A stretch of 31,834 nt of DNA from Pseudomonadota bacterium. GTDB lineage: Bacteria > Pseudomonadota > Alphaproteobacteria > Rhizobiales > Beijerinckiaceae. The position numbers and the translations under genes are program-made. Under the pieces are notes generated by a model. The model was given only the letters and a program-made list of their open reading frames with translations. It was not told the DNA's origin and did not search any database. Where the stretch lies: assembly GCA_023423995.1 (NCBI GenBank), contig JAFAEL010000221.1, positions 1 through 31,834 of the forward strand. Reading direction: 5' to 3'. Shown one piece after another: positions 6,724 through 13,850 of this stretch. Numbering within the stretch: position 1 is the stretch's first letter; each line of letters opens with the position of its first letter.

Positions 6724-7800
6724 TCAGTAGGGGAACGGCCAGACGCGCAGCTTCTGCTTGGCCGTCTGCCACAGCCGGGCGAGCCCGTGCGGCTCCGCGA
6801 TGAGGAAGCCGATGATGAGCGATCCCACGATGAGGAATTGCAGGTGCTCGACCGTGGAGGGCTGCACGTCGATGCCGATGGCGGGGAGGAAGGCCCGGAG
6901 CCCGATCGGCAGCATGTAGATGAGGCCGGCCCCGAGGAACGATCCGACGAGCGAGCCGAGGCCGCCGATGATCACCATGAAGAGGACCAGGAACGACTGG
7001 TCGATGCCGAACACGTCGGGCTCGGCCGAGCCGTACCAGAGGAAGACGAGGAGCGCGCCCGCGACGCCGCAGAAATAGGACGAAACGGCAAAGGCCAGGA
7101 GCTTGGTGGGCAGCAGCCTGATGCCGATCAACTCGGCCGCGATGTCCATGTCGCGCACGGCCATCCACATGCGGCCGATCCGGCCGTGAACGAGGTTCGA
7201 CGCGATCCAGGTGAGGAAAACGACGATCCCGAGGACGACAAGGTAGCGCGTTTCGGGCGTCGCGTTCGGCCCCGTGACGGGCACGCCGAACAAGGTCCGG
7301 GTCGGCACCTCGATCGCGCCGGACACGTTGTAGTTCACCAGCCACGGGATGCGGATGAAGCACCAGGACAGGAAGAACTGGGCGGCAAGCGTCGCGACCG
7401 CGAGATAGAACCCCTTGATGCGAAGCGAAGGCAGTCCGAACAGGACGCCGACGGCGCTCGAGAACAATCCCGAGGCCAGCACCCAGACCACGATGTTCAC
7501 GCCCGGGAAGACGCTCGTCAGCTTGTAGCAGGCATAGGCGCCCACACCCATGAAACCTGCGGTGCCGAGCGACAGGAGACCCGTATAGCCCACGAGGATG
7601 TTCAGCCCGATCGCCGCCAGCGCGAAGATCAGGAACGGGATCATCACGACGTTCAGCAGGAAGCCGGACCCGAAGACCGGGATCACCACCGCGGCGACGA
7701 ACAGGATGAGCGCAAGGCCGATCCGGTCTTCCCGCAAGGGGAATACGGCCATGTCGGCCGCATAGCCTGTCTTGAACTGGCCGGCCTCGCGGTAGAACAC
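6724..7800 (-). CDS. livM: Branched-chain amino acid type ABC transporter permease (LivM-like)
   Basis: 358 aa from GTG 7800, chosen because GGAGG lies 6 bases upstream (7807-7811) and because the N-terminus FYREAGQFKTGYAAD is a familiar opening of this permease subgroup in Rhizobiales. About nine to ten membrane spans follow; the family segment GLNILVGYTGLLSLGTAGFMGVGAY (residues about 55-79) and the conserved cytoplasmic loop GRIGRMWMAVRDMDIAAELIG, which contacts the ATPase, are present. It would form the inner-membrane channel with a LivH partner, but no livH or livG gene is in the window and the gene upstream runs the other way. It is therefore the first gene of what is left of the cluster. 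Confidence 0.9.
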   Translation of the reverse strand: MFYREAGQFKTGYAADMAVFPLREDRIGLALILFVAAVVIPVFGSGFLLNVVMIPFLIFALAAIGLNILVGYTGLLSLGTAGFMGVGAYACYKLTSVFPGVNIVVWVLASGLFSSAVGVLFGLPSLRIKGFYLAVATLAAQFFLSWCFIRIPWLVNYNVSGAIEVPTRTLFGVPVTGPNATPETRYLVVLGIVVFLTWIASNLVHGRIGRMWMAVRDMDIAAELIGIRLLPTKLLAFAVSSYFCGVAGALLVFLWYGSAEPDVFGIDQSFLVLFMVIIGGLGSLVGSFLGAGLIYMLPIGLRAFLPAIGIDVQPSTVEHLQFLIVGSLIIGFLIAEPHGLARLWQTAKQKLRVWPFPY

Positions 7801-7928
7801 GGCGCCCCTCCAGACCGCCTCTTGTTCGCGGGCGGTCACTCCTGGCCTACCGCGTGCCCGGCGCCGCGCCAAGCTCGCCGATGGGCCAATGCGAAGCCCT
7901 TTGCCGAGCACGGTCTTGCGGCGCTAGA

Positions 7929-7939
7929 TTGTCTGACGA
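7929..7939 (+). promoter_or_regulatory. Candidate operator TTGTCTGACGA
   Basis: The 11-mer differs by one base from the near-palindrome TTGTCTGACAA, a shape bound by GntR/FCD-type regulators. It ends 21 bases before the start of the monooxygenase-like gene. The same 10-mer ATTGTCTGAC recurs before the Bug receptor gene (15985-15994) and at 28177-28186 on the other strand. No GntR gene is in the window; the assignment is an inference. Confidence 0.35.
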
Positions 7940-7960
7940 ACAAGCAGGAGAGAACGCCCC

Positions 7961-8275
7961 ATGATCCACGTCATCGCCGTCATCACGGCCAAGCCCGGCA
8001 TGCGCGAGGCGGTGCTCAAGGAGATGCACGCCAACATCCCGGCCGTGCTCGCCGAGGATGGCTGCATCGAATACGGCCCGGTGATCGATGCGGAGGATGT
8101 CGGGCCGTTCCAGACGAAGATCGGGCCGGACGCCTTCATGGTCGTCGAGAAGTGGGAAAGCCTCGATGCCCTCCGGGCGCACGCGGCCGCGCCCCACATG
8201 CAGGCCTACGGGGCGCGCACCAAGGAGATGCTGGCGAGCCGGGTGATCCACGTGCTCACGCCGCATAAAGCCTGA
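7961..8275 (+). CDS. Antibiotic biosynthesis monooxygenase (ABM) family protein, quinol monooxygenase-like
   Basis: 104 aa; AGGAGAG lies before ATG. The ferredoxin-like ABM fold is recognised from MIHVIAVITAKPGMREAVLKEM, the central EDGCIEYGP and the strand pattern FMVVEKWESLDALRAHAAAPHM. The length is typical for YgiN-like quinol monooxygenases. Such proteins act as cytoplasmic dimers without cofactor and oxidise quinols or other small electron-rich compounds; many are of unknown substrate. It starts a block of plus-strand catabolic genes but is separated from the amidase by 97 bases holding a hairpin, so it is probably its own transcription unit. A candidate operator lies just upstream. Confidence 0.85.
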   Translation: MIHVIAVITAKPGMREAVLKEMHANIPAVLAEDGCIEYGPVIDAEDVGPFQTKIGPDAFMVVEKWESLDALRAHAAAPHMQAYGARTKEMLASRVIHVLTPHKA

Positions 8276-8300
8276 GCCCTGCTGCCGCTCATTTCGGCGA

Positions 8301-8321
8301 CGGCCGGTTTGCGACCGGCCG
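8301..8321 (+). terminator. Hairpin between ABM gene and amidase
   Basis: CGGCCGGT (8301-8308) pairs with ACCGGCCG (8314-8321) around the loop TTGCG, 25 bases after the stop of the ABM-family gene. The stem is GC-rich and 8 bp long, but only a weak pyrimidine run (CCTTCCC) follows. Confidence 0.5.
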
Positions 8322-8372
8322 CCTTCCCGCATAAGCCTTAGGGAACTCCGCAAGTCGGAGGCTGGAGACACG

Positions 8373-9575
8373 ATGCTTCTTCCGGAAGACCCCGCCCGCG
8401 CCTTTGTTCCCTACCCGGCCGCTCCGGTTGCCAGCGCGCAGGACGGGCCGCTCGCCGGGCTGACATTCGGGGCGAAGGACCTCTTCGACGTGGCCGGCTA
8501 TCCGACCGGCGGTGGCTCCCCGCACGTCCTGGCCATGTCGGGCATCAAGGGGACGACCGCCCCGACGGTGCAACGTCTCCTGGATGCCGGCGCGCGCTTC
8601 GTGGGCAAGACCCACACGGACGAGCTTGCCTTCTCCATGAACGGCAAGAATGCGCATTTCGGCACGCCCGTGAACGGCGCGGCGCCGGACCGGATTCCCG
8701 GCGGCTCCTCCTCCGGTTCGGCCTCGGCCGTGTCAAACGGCCTGTGCGACTTCGCGATCGGGACCGATACGGGCGGGTCCGTCCGGGCCCCGGCGAGCCA
8801 TTGCGGCCTTTTCGGGATCCGTCCGAGCCATGGGCGGGTGAGCCTCGAGCGCGCGCTCGATCTCGCGCCGTCCCTCGATACCTGCGGACATTTCGCCCGC
8901 GACGGCCAGACGTTCCAGCGCGTCGGCGAGGTCCTGCTCGGCCCGGATTCGAACCCGCTGCCGGACAGGCCGCGCCTCGTCCTGGCGGCCGATTGCTTCG
9001 CCATGCTCGATATGGACGTGCGCGGCGCACTCGCGATCGTCGTCCAGGCGTTCGAGCGCAGCCTTGGCCAGGCCGGGATGGTCGAGGTCGCCGCCAACGG
9101 ATTCGAGCCGCTCTACTGGGCCTTCCGCCGGGTCCAGGGCCGCGAGGCCTGGCTCACCGACGGGCCGATGATCGAGCGCTATGCGCCCCCGCTCGGGCCG
9201 GGCGTTGCGGAGCGCTTCCTCTACAGCCGGGCCGTGACGGACGACGAGGTCGCGGACGCCACGCGCTGCCGTGCGGAATTCCGCGATCGGCTCGACGGCA
9301 TTCTCGGGTCCGACGGCGTGCTCGTCCTGCCGACCATGCCGGACATCGCACCGCTGGTCGCCGAGAACGAGGCGGTGCTGGACATCTACCGCAACCAGGC
9401 CATCAACCTCCTCTGCCTCGCCGGCCTTGCGGGCACTCCCCAGGTCTCGATGCCGCTCGCTTCGCGCCAGGGCGCACCGCTCGGGATCTCGATCATGGGA
9501 CCGCGTGGCTCCGATCTCTCTCTGGTGCGGCTCGCGGCGCGGCTCGCCGGCGAGGCGGCGGAACCGCTCGGCTAA
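8373..9575 (+). CDS. Amidase signature family amidase
   Basis: 400 aa; GGAG (8362-8365) precedes ATG. The Ser-cisSer-Lys triad can be placed: Lys35 in FGAKD, Ser112 in the GGSSSGS block and Ser136 in DTGGSVR, with the 24-residue spacing between the two serines known from the family. It hydrolyses a carboxamide to the acid and ammonia in the cytoplasm. The protein is short for the family (usually 450-500), close in size to the plant-type indole-3-acetamide hydrolase AMI1 and unlike GatA, and no gatB or gatC is nearby. It appears to lead an operon with the SMP-30-like, FMN reductase, M20 and thioesterase genes. The substrate is not known. Confidence 0.9.
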   Translation: MLLPEDPARAFVPYPAAPVASAQDGPLAGLTFGAKDLFDVAGYPTGGGSPHVLAMSGIKGTTAPTVQRLLDAGARFVGKTHTDELAFSMNGKNAHFGTPVNGAAPDRIPGGSSSGSASAVSNGLCDFAIGTDTGGSVRAPASHCGLFGIRPSHGRVSLERALDLAPSLDTCGHFARDGQTFQRVGEVLLGPDSNPLPDRPRLVLAADCFAMLDMDVRGALAIVVQAFERSLGQAGMVEVAANGFEPLYWAFRRVQGREAWLTDGPMIERYAPPLGPGVAERFLYSRAVTDDEVADATRCRAEFRDRLDGILGSDGVLVLPTMPDIAPLVAENEAVLDIYRNQAINLLCLAGLAGTPQVSMPLASRQGAPLGISIMGPRGSDLSLVRLAARLAGEAAEPLG

Positions 9576-9613
9576 CGGGCCGTTCCGTTGCCGATGCGCA
9601 GCGGAGCTTGCCT

Positions 9614-10498
9614 GTGACGAATCCCTCCGTCTTTCCGGGCAAGCACCGGATCGCCGTCGCCTGTGGCGCAGCGCTGGCGGAGGGGCCGATCTGGGACTCC
9701 CGGAGCGGGACCCTCGTCTTCGTGGATATCAGGGGGCACGGCGTCTGGCGCTGGCAGCCGGGCAAGGATCCGGTCTGCACCGATGTCGGCGAGCCCGTCG
9801 GGTTCGCGGTCCTCACGCAGGAGCCGGACAGCCTCCTGGTCGGGCTGAAATCCGGGCTCGCCCGGCTCTATCTCGGCACGGGGCGTACCGAACCCCTCCT
9901 GCAGCCGGAACCCGGCAAGATCGGCAACCGGCTGAACGATGCCGCCGTCGGGCCGGATGGATCGCTCTATTTCGGCTCGATGGACGATGCCGAGGTCGAG
10001 CCGACCGGCGCCTTGTACCACCTGTCGGAGCGCGGGCTCTCGCCCTTCGGCGAGCCTGCAATCATCACCAACGGCCCCGCGGTCGATCCGGAGCGGCGGC
10101 TCCTCTATTGCGCCGACACCACGGCCGGGCGCGTGTACCGCCACGCGCTCGCAGCGGACGGAACGCCCGGCGAGCGTAAGCTCTTCGTCCAGTTCCAGGA
10201 GGGCTGGGGCCATCCCGACGGCATGGCGGTGGATGCGGAGGGGCATGTCTGGATCGCCCATTTCGGCGATTCCCGCGTCACCCGGTTCTCCCCCGAAGGC
10301 GCGCCGGAGCTGATCGTCCCGGTGCCGACCGCGCAGGTGACCAAACCGGCCTTCGGCGGGCCGGATCTGAAGACCTTGTTCGTCACCACGGCCGCGAAGG
10401 GACGCGACCCGAACATCGACCCGATGGCCGGCCACGTCTTTGCGTTCGACCTGGAGATTTCTGGGAACCCGGCCGAGCCTTGCCGGGTCCTCGGCTGA
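9614..10498 (+). CDS. SMP-30/gluconolactonase/LRE-like hydrolase
   Basis: 294 aa from GTG 9614, preceded by GGAG (9603-9606); a longer open frame upstream overlaps the amidase and is not used. It has a six-bladed beta-propeller fold with the metal-site residues at the expected places: Glu23 in LAEGPIWD, Asn108 in RLND, Asn153 in ITNGPAVD and Asp202 in HPDGMAVDAEG. Family members hydrolyse sugar lactones or related esters with a bound divalent metal. No signal peptide, so cytoplasmic. It lies 38 bases after the amidase and 78 before the FMN reductase. A lactone or cyclic ester intermediate in the same pathway is an inference. Confidence 0.9.
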   Translation: MTNPSVFPGKHRIAVACGAALAEGPIWDSRSGTLVFVDIRGHGVWRWQPGKDPVCTDVGEPVGFAVLTQEPDSLLVGLKSGLARLYLGTGRTEPLLQPEPGKIGNRLNDAAVGPDGSLYFGSMDDAEVEPTGALYHLSERGLSPFGEPAIITNGPAVDPERRLLYCADTTAGRVYRHALAADGTPGERKLFVQFQEGWGHPDGMAVDAEGHVWIAHFGDSRVTRFSPEGAPELIVPVPTAQVTKPAFGGPDLKTLFVTTAAKGRDPNIDPMAGHVFAFDLEISGNPAEPCRVLG

Positions 10499-10576
10499 AG
10501 CCTCTCCTCGTCAGTGGCTTGAACGCCGCGGCCGAACCGATACGAGGGGCGCGACATCCTGCATCGGGAGGCAGCT

Positions 10577-11152
10577 TTGGCACCCAAGCTCAACGTCATC
10601 ATCTGCTCGACGAGGCCAGGCCGCGTCGGCAAGGCCGTGGGCGACTGGTTCGACGGCGCCGCGCGGCAGCATGGCGGGTTCGATGTCGAACTCGTCGACC
10701 TGGCCGAGATGAACCTCCCCATCTACGACGAGCCGAAGCATCCGCGCCTGAAGCAATACGAGCACGAGCATACGAAGCGCTGGTCGGCCAGCGTCGATTC
10801 GGCGGACGCGTTCGTGTTCGTCACGCCCGAATACAATCACGGGCCGCCGCCCTCGCTCGTGAACGCGCTGAACTACGTGTATGTCGAGTGGACCTATAAG
10901 CCCGCCGGCTTCGTGAGCTATGGCGGCGTGTCGGGGGGAATGCGGGCCGTGCAGAGCGAGAAGCTGGCGCTGACGTCGTTCAAGATGGTGCCCATCCTGG
11001 AGACGGTCCTCATTCCGATGGTGCCGCAGCATATCGACAAGGCGACCGGCGCCCTCCAGCCGAACGAGATCCACCAGAGCTCCGCGACCATGATGCTGGA
11101 CGAGCTGCTGCGGTGGGCGAAGGCCTTGAAGCCCCTCCGGCAGGAGGCCTGA
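10577..11152 (+). CDS. NADPH-dependent FMN reductase family protein
   Basis: 191 aa from TTG 10577; the start is supported by GGGAGG six bases upstream and by the protein beginning with the first beta-strand (PKLNVIICSTRPGRVGKAVGDWF). Flavodoxin-like fold: the phosphate-binding loop is STRPGRVG and the second FMN contact is TPEYNHGPPPSLVNALNYV, both hallmarks of the NADPH-dependent FMN/azo/quinone reductase family. It may supply reduced flavin or reduce quinones. The next gene starts 4 bases after its stop, so the two are surely cotranscribed. Confidence 0.92.
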   Translation: MAPKLNVIICSTRPGRVGKAVGDWFDGAARQHGGFDVELVDLAEMNLPIYDEPKHPRLKQYEHEHTKRWSASVDSADAFVFVTPEYNHGPPPSLVNALNYVYVEWTYKPAGFVSYGGVSGGMRAVQSEKLALTSFKMVPILETVLIPMVPQHIDKATGALQPNEIHQSSATMMLDELLRWAKALKPLRQEA

Positions 11153-11156
11153 CCCG

Positions 11157-12443
11157 GTGGCGCTCGATCCCAAGCTGCGCGACGGCATCATCGCTTCCGT
11201 CGAGGAGGGCTTCGCCGAACAGGTCAGCTACACGCAGGAACTGATCCGCTTCCGCTCGATCCGCGGCGAGGAGCAGGCGATCCAGGACTTCGTCTTCCGC
11301 GCCTTCCGGGACCGCGGCCTCGCGATGGACCGCTTCCCCATGGACCGGGCCGCCATCGAGGCGCATCCGGGCGGATCGAAATTCGCGGCGGAGCACTCCG
11401 AGGCGCCGATCGTGGTCGGCATCCACCGGCCGCGTGTGGAAACGGGGCGCTCGCTCATCCTCCAGGCCCATGTGGACGTCGTGCCGGCCGGCCCCGAGGA
11501 CATGTGGACCCATCCCCCGTTCGACCCGGTGATCGAGGGCGACTGGCTCTATGGCCGGGGCGGGGCGGACATGAAGGCGGGCCACGCGGCCAACCTCGCC
11601 TGCCTCGACGCGCTGCGCCGCATCGGCCTCCAGCCGGCCGCGACCGTGACGGTGCAATCCGTGGTCGAGGAGGAATCGACCGGCAACGGCGCGCTGATGA
11701 CCCATCTGCGCGGCTACAAGGCCGACGCCGTCCTCATTCCCGAGCCGGAGGACGAGAAGCTCGTCCGCGCCAATACGGGCGTGCTCTGGTTCGAGGTGGA
11801 GGTGCGCGGCATGCCCGTCCATGTCCGCGAGATGGGCACGGGCCAGAACGCGATCGACGCCGCCTATCGCGTCGTCGGGGCGCTGCGCGAGATCGAGGCG
11901 CGGTGGAACGCCGACAAGGCCGGACGACCGCATTTCGAGGGCGAGGAGCACCCGATCAACCTGAATATCGGCAAAATCGAGGGTGGCGACTGGGCCTCCT
12001 CGGTCCCGGCCTGGTGCCGGCTCTCCTGCCGCATCTCGATCTATCCCGGCACCTCGGCGGCCGCGGCTTCGCGCGAGATCGAGGACGCCGTCCGGGCCTT
12101 CTCCCGGAACGACCCCTTCCTGGCCAACAACCCGCCGCGGGTCACCTTCAACGGCTTCTTCGCGGAGGGCTACGTGCTGGAGGAAGGCTCCGAGGCGGAG
12201 AAGGTCCTCGGCGCTGCGCATCGCGACGCCACCGGCAAGGCGCTCGAGAGCTTCATGACGGCCGGGTATCTCGATACGCGCGTGCACGCGCTCTACGACC
12301 GCATTCCGGCGCTTTGCTACGGCCCGACGAGCCGCAACATCCACGGCTTCGACGAGGCGGTAAGCCTGTCCTCCCTGAAGCGGATCACTACGACGATGGC
12401 CCTGTTCGTGGCCGAATGGTGTGGGGTCGAGCCTGTTGCCTGA
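11157..12443 (+). CDS. M20 family metallopeptidase/deacylase (ArgE/DapE-like)
   Basis: 428 aa from GTG 11157, with AGGAGG 10 bases upstream inside the end of the preceding gene. Zinc-site motifs are in order: LQAHVDVVP (His105, Asp107), GRGGADMKAG (Asp138), the catalytic pair in VVEEESTGNG (Glu171/172), PEPED, and the C-terminal RNIHGFDE histidine. The dimerisation lid is the middle third. The family removes acyl groups from N-acyl amino acids or cleaves small peptides in the cytoplasm. With the upstream amidase and downstream thioesterase it suggests stepwise breakdown of an N-acylated or amide compound. The 3' end overlaps the thioesterase gene. Confidence 0.92.
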   Translation: MALDPKLRDGIIASVEEGFAEQVSYTQELIRFRSIRGEEQAIQDFVFRAFRDRGLAMDRFPMDRAAIEAHPGGSKFAAEHSEAPIVVGIHRPRVETGRSLILQAHVDVVPAGPEDMWTHPPFDPVIEGDWLYGRGGADMKAGHAANLACLDALRRIGLQPAATVTVQSVVEEESTGNGALMTHLRGYKADAVLIPEPEDEKLVRANTGVLWFEVEVRGMPVHVREMGTGQNAIDAAYRVVGALREIEARWNADKAGRPHFEGEEHPINLNIGKIEGGDWASSVPAWCRLSCRISIYPGTSAAAASREIEDAVRAFSRNDPFLANNPPRVTFNGFFAEGYVLEEGSEAEKVLGAAHRDATGKALESFMTAGYLDTRVHALYDRIPALCYGPTSRNIHGFDEAVSLSSLKRITTTMALFVAEWCGVEPVA

Positions 12444-12885
12444 GATCGACCTTCCGGCGCTTCGCGCCGACACACGCGTCGCCTGGGTGGAAGATGTTCT
12501 TCGGTTCGGCGACACCGACATGAACGGCCATGTGAACAACGCCGTCTTCGCCGCCCTGGCGGAGAGCGGCCGCGTGAACCTGTTCCGGACGCGTCTCGGG
12601 GACGACGAGCGCGGCGAGACCTTCTGGGTGATCGCCAAGCTCACGATCGAGTTCAAATCCGAGCTGCACTATCCGGGCCGGGTCCGGACGGGGACCTGGA
12701 TCCGCCATCTCGGCCGCACCTCGCTCGGGCTCGCCCAGGTGATGGAGCGCGACGATGGCGGCCTCGCCGCGATCAGCGAGGCTGTCTGCGTCCAGATGAG
12801 CCACAGGACACGGCGGCCCGAGCCGTTCTCGGAGGCGCGGCGGGAGATCGCGGCCGGGATGGTGAGGGCCGACACGCCGGCCTGA
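12421..12885 (+). CDS. Hotdog-fold acyl-CoA thioesterase family protein
   Basis: 154 aa if started at GTG 12421; TTG 12436 is a shorter alternative that would reduce the overlap with the M20 gene from 23 to 8 bases. Neither has a strong ribosome binding site, so translation is probably coupled to the upstream gene. The 4-hydroxybenzoyl-CoA thioesterase motif is clear: RFGDTDMNGHVNNAVFAAL, with the Asp of DTDMNGHVNN in the catalytic position, followed by the strand FWVIAKLTIEFKSELHYPG. It hydrolyses an acyl-CoA thioester in the cytoplasm. It is the last gene of the catabolic run; the palindrome at 12926 may end this transcript. Confidence 0.88.
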   Translation: MGSSLLPEIDLPALRADTRVAWVEDVLRFGDTDMNGHVNNAVFAALAESGRVNLFRTRLGDDERGETFWVIAKLTIEFKSELHYPGRVRTGTWIRHLGRTSLGLAQVMERDDGGLAAISEAVCVQMSHRTRRPEPFSEARREIAAGMVRADTPA

Positions 12886-12925
12886 GCCGTCCGGCCGAGC
12901 GGCGATTGCCGATATTTCGCGAATG

Positions 12926-12947
12926 AGGTAAGGAGATTTCCTTACCT
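12926..12947 (+). promoter_or_regulatory. Palindrome upstream of prlF (operator and/or terminator)
   Basis: AGGTAAGGA (12926-12934) is perfectly inverted at 12939-12947 with a 4-base spacer. It lies 16 bases before the prlF start, where an AbrB-type antitoxin would bind to repress its own operon. A run of five T follows directly, so the same element could also be an intrinsic terminator for the thioesterase transcript. The A+T content stands out from its surroundings. Confidence 0.6.
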
Positions 12948-12963
12948 TTTTGCGAGACTCGTG

Positions 12964-13290
12964 ATGGCAACCCGGCTCATCGAGCGCAGCAGAATTACCG
13001 CGAAGGGGCAGACCACCGTTCCCAAGGCGGTTCGTCAGGCGCTCGGCGTGAGCTACGGCGGCGAGATCGCCTATGTGGTCGACGAGAGCGGCGTCAGCCT
13101 CCGCCGCGTCGACCCCGCGGACACGGACCCCGTCATCGACAGCTTCCTGTCCTTCCTCGCGACGGACATGGCCCGCAACCCGCAGGGCATCACGGCCTTT
13201 CCGGCCGCACTGGCCGAGCGCATTGCCACGCTGACGGCCGGGACGAAGGTCGATCTCGACGAGGATATCGGCGGCCCCGTCGCGCTCTGA
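12964..13290 (+). CDS. prlF: PrlF/SohA family antitoxin (AbrB/SpoVT fold)
   Basis: 108 aa from ATG 12964 (a GTG directly before it is an alternative). The N-terminal swapped-hairpin DNA-binding domain is recognised by SRITAKGQTTVPKAVRQALGV and the strands GEIAYVVDESGVSLRRV. The C-terminal half (DSFLSFLATDMARNPQGITAFP and LVDLDEDIGGPVAL-like ending VDLDEDIGGPV) matches PrlF, where it binds and neutralises YhaV. E. coli PrlF is 111 aa. It is followed 6 bases later by yhaV. Autoregulation through the upstream palindrome is expected of this family. Confidence 0.93.
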   Translation: MATRLIERSRITAKGQTTVPKAVRQALGVSYGGEIAYVVDESGVSLRRVDPADTDPVIDSFLSFLATDMARNPQGITAFPAALAERIATLTAGTKVDLDEDIGGPVAL

Positions 13291-13296
13291 TCCGTG

Positions 13297-13785
13297 ATGG
13301 CCATCGACGGCTGGGCGATATTCGCCCACCCGCTGCTGCTCGACCAGCTCGAGAAGCTCGTTGCCGCGGTGGAGAAGGTGAGGCGGTCCGATCCGGACGG
13401 CTTCGCCAATCACGCGAACACGAAGCTGCTCGCGATGCTCCGCCGGCTGATCTTCGAAACGGTGCCGGCCGATCCGACGCGGCCGGAATACCGGCAGGGC
13501 GACACGCTCGGGCAGGACCGCAAGCATTGGTTCCGTGCCAAGTTTGGCAATGGTCGCTTTCGCCTGTTCTTCCGCTTCGACAGCAGGACGCGGGTGATCA
13601 TCTTCGCCTGGGTAAACGACGAATCCACTCTCCGGACCTGCGGCGCGAAGACCGACGCCTATGCCGTGTTCAGAAAGATGCTGGCGAGCGGCAACCCGCC
13701 GGACGACTGGGCAGACCTTCTGAGGGAAGCCTCCGCGGGTCCAACGCTCGCGAGGCTGGAAGAAGCGAAGCCTGGCCCGCGCTAG
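13297..13785 (+). CDS. yhaV: YhaV family toxin (mRNA interferase)
   Basis: 162 aa from ATG 13297 (GTG 13294 possible). It follows E. coli YhaV (154 aa) closely along its length: NGWA/DGWAIFAHP at the start, KLLAMLRRLIFE, the HWFRAKFGNGRFRLFFRF core and WVNDESTLRTCGAKTDAYA, then KMLASGNPPDDW. YhaV is a RelE-superfamily ribonuclease that cleaves translated mRNA; the conserved Arg, Lys and Asp/Glu-rich core is intact, so it looks active. It forms a type II toxin-antitoxin operon with prlF. No sign of mobility genes around it. Confidence 0.94.
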   Translation: MAIDGWAIFAHPLLLDQLEKLVAAVEKVRRSDPDGFANHANTKLLAMLRRLIFETVPADPTRPEYRQGDTLGQDRKHWFRAKFGNGRFRLFFRFDSRTRVIIFAWVNDESTLRTCGAKTDAYAVFRKMLASGNPPDDWADLLREASAGPTLARLEEAKPGPR

Positions 13786-13850
13786 CTCGGCCGAGGCCGC
13801 CGACCGCAAGTTCGTTGCCCTTCACGGCCCTGCGGGCCATATGTGCCCGC

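Noticed and set aside
6574..8268. 564-codon plus-strand frame across livM and the ABM gene
   Set aside because: It overlaps two recognised genes in other frames and encodes low-complexity charged sequence.
8948..8962. GATTCGAACCC-like string resembling a reversed tRNA T-loop
   Set aside because: It lies within the amidase coding sequence and no cloverleaf can be drawn around it.
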